Assembly: GCA_017500745.1 (NCBI GenBank)
Contig: JAFVYE010000046.1
Coordinates: forward strand, 1-9,367
DNA length: 9,367 bases
Direction of reading: 5' to 3'
From: Clostridia bacterium
Lineage (GTDB): Bacteria > Bacillota > Clostridia > Christensenellales > CAG-917
The notes below the pieces were generated by a model. That model worked only from the letters and a program-made list of their open reading frames with translations, ran no database searches and was not told where the DNA came from. The translations under genes and the position numbers were made by a program. Of this stretch, positions 4,929 through 9,367 are shown in pieces. Position 1 is the stretch's first letter. Each line of letters starts with the position of its first letter.

Positions 4929-6065
4929 ATGGCAGACTACAAATCAATTCTGTTTGAACAGATGATCAAGGATTTCGCCGAAAACGAAGTGAAACCTCTT
5001 GCACAAGAAGTAGATGAGCAAGAGCGTTTTCCCGTTGAAACGGTAGAAAAAATGGCAAAAATGGGCCTCTTTGGCATCATCATTCCCAGACAATACGGCG
5101 GAGCAGGCGGAAACTACAATATGTATATCTCCGCAGTTGAGGAGCTTTCAAAGCACTGTGGCACCACAGGCGTCATCCTCTCAGCACACACCTCTCTCTG
5201 CGCAGCACCCATCTTGGAGTACGGCACAGAAGAGCAAAAGCAAAAATATCTCCCCGACCTTGCATCAGGCAAAAAGATTGGTGCATTTGGCCTCACCGAA
5301 CCCAACGCAGGCACCGACGCAAGCAACCAACAAACCCGCGCAATTGAAATGGAAGATCACTATCTTTTGAACGGTAGCAAAATCTTCATCACCAACGCTG
5401 GCTATGCAAGCACGTACGTCATCATTGCTGTGACAGGCAAAGGACCCAAGGGCCCCGAAATGAGTGCGTTCATCGTGGAAAAGGCATTCCCCGGTTTCTC
5501 AATCGGCAAGAAAGAAAAGAAGATGGGCATCCGTGGTTCCTCCACATGCGAACTCATTTTTGAAAACGTCAAAGTTCCCAAAGAGAATATGCTCGGCAAG
5601 CGCGGTGACGGCTTCAAGATTGCAATGAAAACCCTTGACGGTGGTCGTGTCGGTATTGCAGCACAAGCATTGGGCATTGCAGAAGGCGCACTTCAAGCAA
5701 CCATTGCATACGTCAAGAGCAGAAAGCAATTTGGCAAGTCAATCTCCGCATTCCAAAACACACAATTTATCCTTGCAGACCTTGCAACAAGAACCGAAGC
5801 AGCAAAACTCTTGGTCTATGCAGCAGTGGATGCAAAGCAAAACAAACTCCCTACACTTTCATTAAAGGCAGCACAAGCAAAACTTTACGCTGCAGAAACC
5901 GCAATGGAAGTCACCACCAAGTGCGTCCAACTCCACGGTGGATACGGCTACACTCGTGAGTATCCCATTGAAAGAATGATGAGAGATGCAAAAATTACTG
6001 AAATCTATGAAGGCACAAGCGAAGTTCAAAGAATGGTCATCAGCGGTGCTCTCTTGAGAAAGTGA
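4929..6065 (+). CDS. bcd: Butyryl-CoA dehydrogenase (short-chain acyl-CoA dehydrogenase)
   Basis: This 378-residue FAD enzyme reduces crotonyl-CoA to butyryl-CoA in partnership with EtfAB. It has full family length with both signatures: GLTEPNAGTDA at 121-131, and a second one at 334-356 including QLHGGYGYTREYPIERMM. The catalytic base is Glu361 in IYEGTSEVQ, the position of Glu367 in the Megasphaera enzyme. Clostridial Bcd-like stretches such as ELSKHCGTTGVILSAHTSLC and KTLDGGRVGIAAQALGIAEG support the short-chain, butyryl-specific subgroup. AAGGAG at 4918-4923 sets the start. The etfB and etfA genes follow at once, as in clostridial bcd-etfBA clusters. A reverse role in butyrate oxidation is possible but less likely given the thiolase and reductase downstream. 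Confidence 0.93.
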   Translation: MADYKSILFEQMIKDFAENEVKPLAQEVDEQERFPVETVEKMAKMGLFGIIIPRQYGGAGGNYNMYISAVEELSKHCGTTGVILSAHTSLCAAPILEYGTEEQKQKYLPDLASGKKIGAFGLTEPNAGTDASNQQTRAIEMEDHYLLNGSKIFITNAGYASTYVIIAVTGKGPKGPEMSAFIVEKAFPGFSIGKKEKKMGIRGSSTCELIFENVKVPKENMLGKRGDGFKIAMKTLDGGRVGIAAQALGIAEGALQATIAYVKSRKQFGKSISAFQNTQFILADLATRTEAAKLLVYAAVDAKQNKLPTLSLKAAQAKLYAAETAMEVTTKCVQLHGGYGYTREYPIERMMRDAKITEIYEGTSEVQRMVISGALLRK

Positions 6066-6073
6066 GGTGGAAT

Positions 6074-6859
6074 ATGAAAATTATCGTATGTATTAAACAA
6101 GTTCCCAACACAACCGAAATCAAAATTGACCCCGTCAAAAACACATTGATCCGTGACGGCGTCCCCAGCATCATCAACCCTGACGATAAGACTGCAATTG
6201 AAGTGGCACTCCGCCTCAAAGAAAAACACGGTGCAGAAGTGGTTGTCCTCACCATGGGACCCATGCAAGCAGAAAAGGCACTTCGTGAAGCACTTGCAAT
6301 GGGCGCAGACCAAGCATATCTCCTCAGCGACAGAGCATTTGCAGGCAGCGACACCCTTGCAACCAGCACCATAATTGCAGCAGCAGTCAAAAAGCTTGGC
6401 GCAGACCTCGTGCTCTGCGGACGTCAAGCAATTGACGGCGACACAGCACAAGTTGGCCCTCAAATTGCAGAACATCTTGACATCCCTCAAATCACCTATG
6501 CAGCAGCAGTTGATTACGATGAGGAGCGTGAAACCATCATTGTCAAGAGACAATTTGAAGATAGATATCAAACCCTTGAAGCAAAGGGCCTTTGCCTCAT
6601 CACCGTCCTTTCAACCCTTGGCACTCCCAGATATATGAACGTTTGGGATATGGTTGCTCAAGATGAAAAGGAAATTGGCATCATCACCTTTGCTGACCTT
6701 GACCTTGACAAAGCAAACATCGGTCTTGGTGGCTCACCTACAAAGGTTAAGTCAACTGCAACCAAGCAATTTGACAAGACCATTGAAACCGTTGAACTTG
6801 ACCCCGAAGCAGCAGCACGCACAATCGTTGATGCTTTGAAGGCAAGACACTTGATTTAG
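6074..6859 (+). CDS. etfB: Electron transfer flavoprotein subunit beta
   Basis: This 261-residue Etf beta subunit pairs with EtfA to pass electrons from NADH to butyryl-CoA dehydrogenase. It opens with MKIIVCIKQVP and carries NPDDKTAIEVALRLKE (about 35-50) and CGRQAIDGDTAQVGPQIAEH (about 115-134). The last two are typical of clostridial Etfs that bind FAD in the beta subunit and bifurcate electrons to ferredoxin; whether this one bifurcates is inferred. I start it at the ATG at 6074, preceded by GAGGTGG (6064-6070), rather than at the in-frame GTG at 6062, which would overlap the bcd stop and lacks a site of its own. The gap to bcd is 8 bp and the gap to etfA is 12 bp, so translation is probably coupled. 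Confidence 0.93.
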   Translation: MKIIVCIKQVPNTTEIKIDPVKNTLIRDGVPSIINPDDKTAIEVALRLKEKHGAEVVVLTMGPMQAEKALREALAMGADQAYLLSDRAFAGSDTLATSTIIAAAVKKLGADLVLCGRQAIDGDTAQVGPQIAEHLDIPQITYAAAVDYDEERETIIVKRQFEDRYQTLEAKGLCLITVLSTLGTPRYMNVWDMVAQDEKEIGIITFADLDLDKANIGLGGSPTKVKSTATKQFDKTIETVELDPEAAARTIVDALKARHLI

Positions 6860-6871
6860 GAGGAGCGCATT

Positions 6872-7837
6872 ATGTCAAAGAACGTATGGGTATTTTGTGA
6901 ACAACGTGACGGCGAAATTCAAAACGTGGCAATTGAACTTCTTGGTGTTGCCCGTGAACTCGCCGACAAAGTAAATGAAAAAGTGGTTGCACTTCTTCTT
7001 GGCCACAACGTGACCGACAAGGCAAAAGACCTTGTTGCATACGGCGCAGACGAAGTGAGAGTTGTTGACGACAGCCGTCTCAACTATTTTGTCACCGAAT
7101 ATTACGCACAAGCAGTGACACAAGTTGTCAAAGCCAACGATCCTAACGTGGTTCTTTTTGGCGCAACAAGCATTGGCAGAGATCTTGCTCCCAGACTTTC
7201 TGCAAGACTCCACACCGGCCTCACCGCAGACTGCACAAAGCTTGAAATGGATGAAGAGGGCAACCTCTTTATGACACGTCCTGCATTTGGTGGCAACCTC
7301 TTTGCAACCATCATCTGTCCTGAACATCGTCCTCAAATGTCAACGGTCCGTCCCGGCGTTATGAAAAAGCCCGAGTACAACACCGAACATCAAGGCGAAA
7401 TCATCATGGAAACAGTTGATTTTGACGACAGCAAGGCAGTGGTCAAGGTTGTTGAAGAAGTGAGAGAGACCAAAAACGTTGAAAGAATTGAAGATGCAAA
7501 AATCCTCGTTTCTTGCGGACGTGGCGTCAAGGACGTTGCTCCTGCATTTGACGTGGCAAAGAAGGTCAAAGGCACCGTGTCATCATCACGTAGTCTTGTT
7601 GACGCAGGCATCATTGAACATGCACGTCAAGTTGGTCAAACCGGCAAGACCGTCCGCCCCGAAGCATATCTTGCATTCGGCATCAGCGGAGCAATCCAAC
7701 ACCTTGCAGGCATGGAAGAATCAGAATATATCATTGCAGTCAACACCGACGTCAATGCACCCATCTTCAAGGTGGCAAACCTCGGCATTGTTTGTGATGC
7801 AGGCGCAGTTTTGAAACAACTGGACAAAATTCTTTAA
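6872..7837 (+). CDS. etfA: Electron transfer flavoprotein subunit alpha
   Basis: This 321-residue Etf alpha subunit has an N-terminal nucleotide-binding-like domain (about 1-195) and a C-terminal FAD domain (about 205-321). The FAD domain carries QVGQTGKTVRP at 253-263 and the alpha-subunit signature at 266-291, which includes YLAFGISGAIQHLAGM. TVRPGVMKKPE (about 158-168) is also typical. There is no N-terminal ferredoxin domain, unlike the longer EtfA of some anaerobes, so any ferredoxin reduced would be a separate protein. AGGAGGAG at 6858-6865 overlaps the etfB stop, pointing to coupled translation and equal subunit amounts. It forms the electron-transfer complex with EtfB and Bcd. Confidence 0.94.
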   Translation: MSKNVWVFCEQRDGEIQNVAIELLGVARELADKVNEKVVALLLGHNVTDKAKDLVAYGADEVRVVDDSRLNYFVTEYYAQAVTQVVKANDPNVVLFGATSIGRDLAPRLSARLHTGLTADCTKLEMDEEGNLFMTRPAFGGNLFATIICPEHRPQMSTVRPGVMKKPEYNTEHQGEIIMETVDFDDSKAVVKVVEEVRETKNVERIEDAKILVSCGRGVKDVAPAFDVAKKVKGTVSSSRSLVDAGIIEHARQVGQTGKTVRPEAYLAFGISGAIQHLAGMEESEYIIAVNTDVNAPIFKVANLGIVCDAGAVLKQLDKIL

Positions 7838-7866
7838 TCAAAATTCAAATCAAAAAGGAGAAAACT

Positions 7867-9072
7867 ATGGGAAAAGTTTATTTGGTTAGCGCAAAGAGAA
7901 GTGCAATCGGCACAATGCTTGGCACTCTCAAAGACGTTTCACCCACAGAGCTCGGCGCAAAGGTCCTCAAGGCAACCCTTGAGGCAGGCGCAGTAAAACC
8001 CGAGTGGCTTGACGAAGTCATCGTAGGCAACGTGCTTCCCGCAGGCGTAAAGCAAGGTCCTGCAAGACAAGTTGCAATCGGTGCAGGTGTTCCCGTTGAA
8101 ATCCCCGCATATTCACTCAACATGGTTTGTGGCAGTGGCATGAAGGCAGTCATGAACGCAGTCATCTCAATCAAGGCGGGCATGGCAAACCTCATTGCAG
8201 CAGGCGGAACAGAAGTTATGAGTGGCGCACCTTATCTTGTAAGCGGAAAGGTTCGTTCAGGCAACAAAATGGGCGAGATGAAGCTTGTTGACCACATGCT
8301 TCTTGACTCACTCACAGACGCATTTGGCAATATGCACATGGGCATCACTGCAGAAAACGTGGCAGAAAGATACGGCATCACCCGTGAGGAACAAGATGCC
8401 TTTGCAATCAAGTCACAAGAAAAGGCAATCGCAGCACAAGATGCAGGCAAATTTGCAGATGAAATTGCACCCGTCACCGCAAAAGTTGGCAGAAAGGAAG
8501 TGGTCTTTGACCAAGACGAGTACATCAACCGCAACACAACTCTTGAAAAGCTTGGCACACTTCGCACAGCATTCAAGGCAGACGGCACAGTGACAGCAGG
8601 CAGTTCATCCGGCATCAACGACGGCGCAAGCTTTGTCATCGTGGCAAGCGAGGAAGCAGTTGAAAAATACGGCCTCACACCTATGGCAGAAATCCTTGGC
8701 ATTGGTCAAGGCGGTGTTGAGCCCGACGTTATGGGTCTTGGTCCTGTCCCTGCAATCCGTGCAGCCCTCAAAAATGCAGGCATGACTCTTGATCAAATGG
8801 AAGTCCTTGAACTCAACGAGGCATTTGCAGCACAATCACTTGGCGTTGTCAAGCTCATCAGCGAGGAGCACGGTGTTGACAAGGAAACCATCCTTTCACG
8901 TTGCAATGTAAACGGTGGAGCAATTGCACTTGGTCACCCCGTTGGCGCAAGCGGAAACAGAATCATCGTCACCCTTGCACACGAACTTAAACATAGTGGA
9001 AAGACATACGGTCTTGCATCTCTCTGCATTGGCGGAGGCATGGGCACCGCAGTCGTTCTTAAAAATATGTAA
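7867..9072 (+). CDS. thlA: Acetyl-CoA acetyltransferase (thiolase)
   Basis: This 401-residue thiolase condenses two acetyl-CoA to acetoacetyl-CoA, the entry step to butyryl-CoA; the reverse reaction would serve beta-oxidation. It has full family length. The nucleophile is Cys88 in NMVCGSGMKAV. The catalytic His357 is in GGAIALGHPVGASG and the acid/base Cys387 is in SLCIGGGMGTA. NEAFAAQ, the other conserved thiolase motif, is present. AAGGAG at 7855-7860 sets the start. It sits 29 bp after etfA in the same operon and 34 bp before the SDR gene. The neighbours favour the biosynthetic, short-chain role. The symbol follows clostridial usage; atoB or phaA would describe the same activity. Confidence 0.93.
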   Translation: MGKVYLVSAKRSAIGTMLGTLKDVSPTELGAKVLKATLEAGAVKPEWLDEVIVGNVLPAGVKQGPARQVAIGAGVPVEIPAYSLNMVCGSGMKAVMNAVISIKAGMANLIAAGGTEVMSGAPYLVSGKVRSGNKMGEMKLVDHMLLDSLTDAFGNMHMGITAENVAERYGITREEQDAFAIKSQEKAIAAQDAGKFADEIAPVTAKVGRKEVVFDQDEYINRNTTLEKLGTLRTAFKADGTVTAGSSSGINDGASFVIVASEEAVEKYGLTPMAEILGIGQGGVEPDVMGLGPVPAIRAALKNAGMTLDQMEVLELNEAFAAQSLGVVKLISEEHGVDKETILSRCNVNGGAIALGHPVGASGNRIIVTLAHELKHSGKTYGLASLCIGGGMGTAVVLKNM

Positions 9073-9106
9073 TATTAATACTTGTAATTATTTTAGGAGG
9101 TAAACT

Positions 9107-9367
9107 ATGAGATTAGAAGGCAAAGTGGCAATCGTCACAGGAGCAGCAAAAGGTCTTGGCGGAGAAATGGCTCAAACCTTTGCAAGAGAAGGCGCAAAAG
9201 TCATCGCAGCAGACATGGCACCTCTCACATACGAATGTGAAAACGTAGAATACTATCAACTCAACGTCACAGATGGCGAAGCATGCAAAGCAATCTATGA
9301 ATATGCAAAAGAAAAGTACGGCAAGATTGACATCTTGGTCAACAATGCAGGCATCACCCGTGACGCA
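9107..9367 (+). CDS. Short-chain dehydrogenase, FabG/PhaB-like, N-terminal part (runs off right edge)
   Basis: The first 87 residues of a classical short-chain dehydrogenase are present. The cofactor-binding TGAAKGLG is at 11-18, and NNAGITRDA at 79-87 is the stretch shared by FabG and PhaB. The catalytic Ser-Tyr-Lys region lies beyond the window. An Asp at residue 36, at the end of the second beta-strand (VIAADMAP), usually signals NAD(H) rather than NADP(H) preference. AGGAGG at 9095-9100 sets the ATG. As the gene after thiolase in an operon that begins with a PhaJ-like hydratase, it is best read as an acetoacetyl-CoA reductase making (R)-3-hydroxybutyryl-CoA. A 3-oxoacyl-ACP reductase is the main alternative, and the fragment alone cannot decide. 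Confidence 0.85.
   Translation, partial: MRLEGKVAIVTGAAKGLGGEMAQTFAREGAKVIAADMAPLTYECENVEYYQLNVTDGEACKAIYEYAKEKYGKIDILVNNAGITRDA

Noticed and set aside
6026..6571. Minus-strand reading frame of 181 codons, Cys-rich.
   Set aside because: Antisense shadow of etfB with no ribosome binding site; GCA/GGC codon bias on the plus strand yields Cys-rich frames on the other strand.
1..9367. CRISPR arrays, insertion sequences, riboswitches or defence genes.
   Set aside because: No regularly spaced repeats, no terminal inverted repeats with a transposase, and no recognisable aptamer; predicted leaders are all short.

Overview
The window looks like chromosomal DNA of an anaerobic, fermentative Bacillota (Clostridia-like) bacterium. 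The grounds are strong AAGGAG-type ribosome binding sites, consensus sigma-A promoters with TATAAT boxes, a class III (oxygen-sensitive) ribonucleotide reductase, and a clostridial-type butyryl-CoA dehydrogenase/Etf operon. A genus cannot be named from the sequence alone.

Left part (1-1750): the 5' two-thirds or less of nrdD lies on the minus strand and runs off the left edge. It has a good promoter, and just upstream of that a pair of NrdR-box-like palindromes exactly 32 bp apart centre to centre. A gene-free stretch of about 400 bp with several short palindromes follows. Next comes a tRNA-Arg(CCU) gene on the plus strand with its own perfect -35/-10 boxes and terminator, then about 215 bp with no recognisable gene.

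Middle (1706-4500): two independent minus-strand transcription units. One encodes a GPH-family (MelB-like) sugar:cation symporter with a palindrome between its promoter elements. The other encodes a TetR/AcrR-type repressor. Each is followed by a hairpin/T-tract terminator. The roughly 240 bp between tetR and the plus-strand operon holds two divergent sigma-A promoters, three exact copies of CGCAAATT (two of them forming a dyad) and a 21-bp TetR-style dyad just downstream of the operon's predicted transcription start.

Right part (4505-9367, continuing past the edge): a tightly packed plus-strand operon with the order MaoC/PhaJ-type (R)-enoyl-CoA hydratase, butyryl-CoA dehydrogenase (bcd), etfB, etfA, acetyl-CoA acetyltransferase, then the start of a FabG/PhaB-like short-chain dehydrogenase. 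Together these could convert acetyl-CoA to butyryl-CoA: thiolase gives acetoacetyl-CoA, the SDR gives (R)-3-hydroxybutyryl-CoA, the PhaJ-like protein gives crotonyl-CoA, and Bcd-EtfAB reduces crotonyl-CoA, possibly with electron bifurcation to ferredoxin. The notable point is that the usual clostridial Hbd/Crt pair, which works through the (S)-isomer, is not in this window. PhaB/PhaJ-type enzymes, which work through the (R)-isomer, take its place. The divergent TetR protein is the obvious candidate regulator. These functional assignments are inferred from family motifs and gene context.
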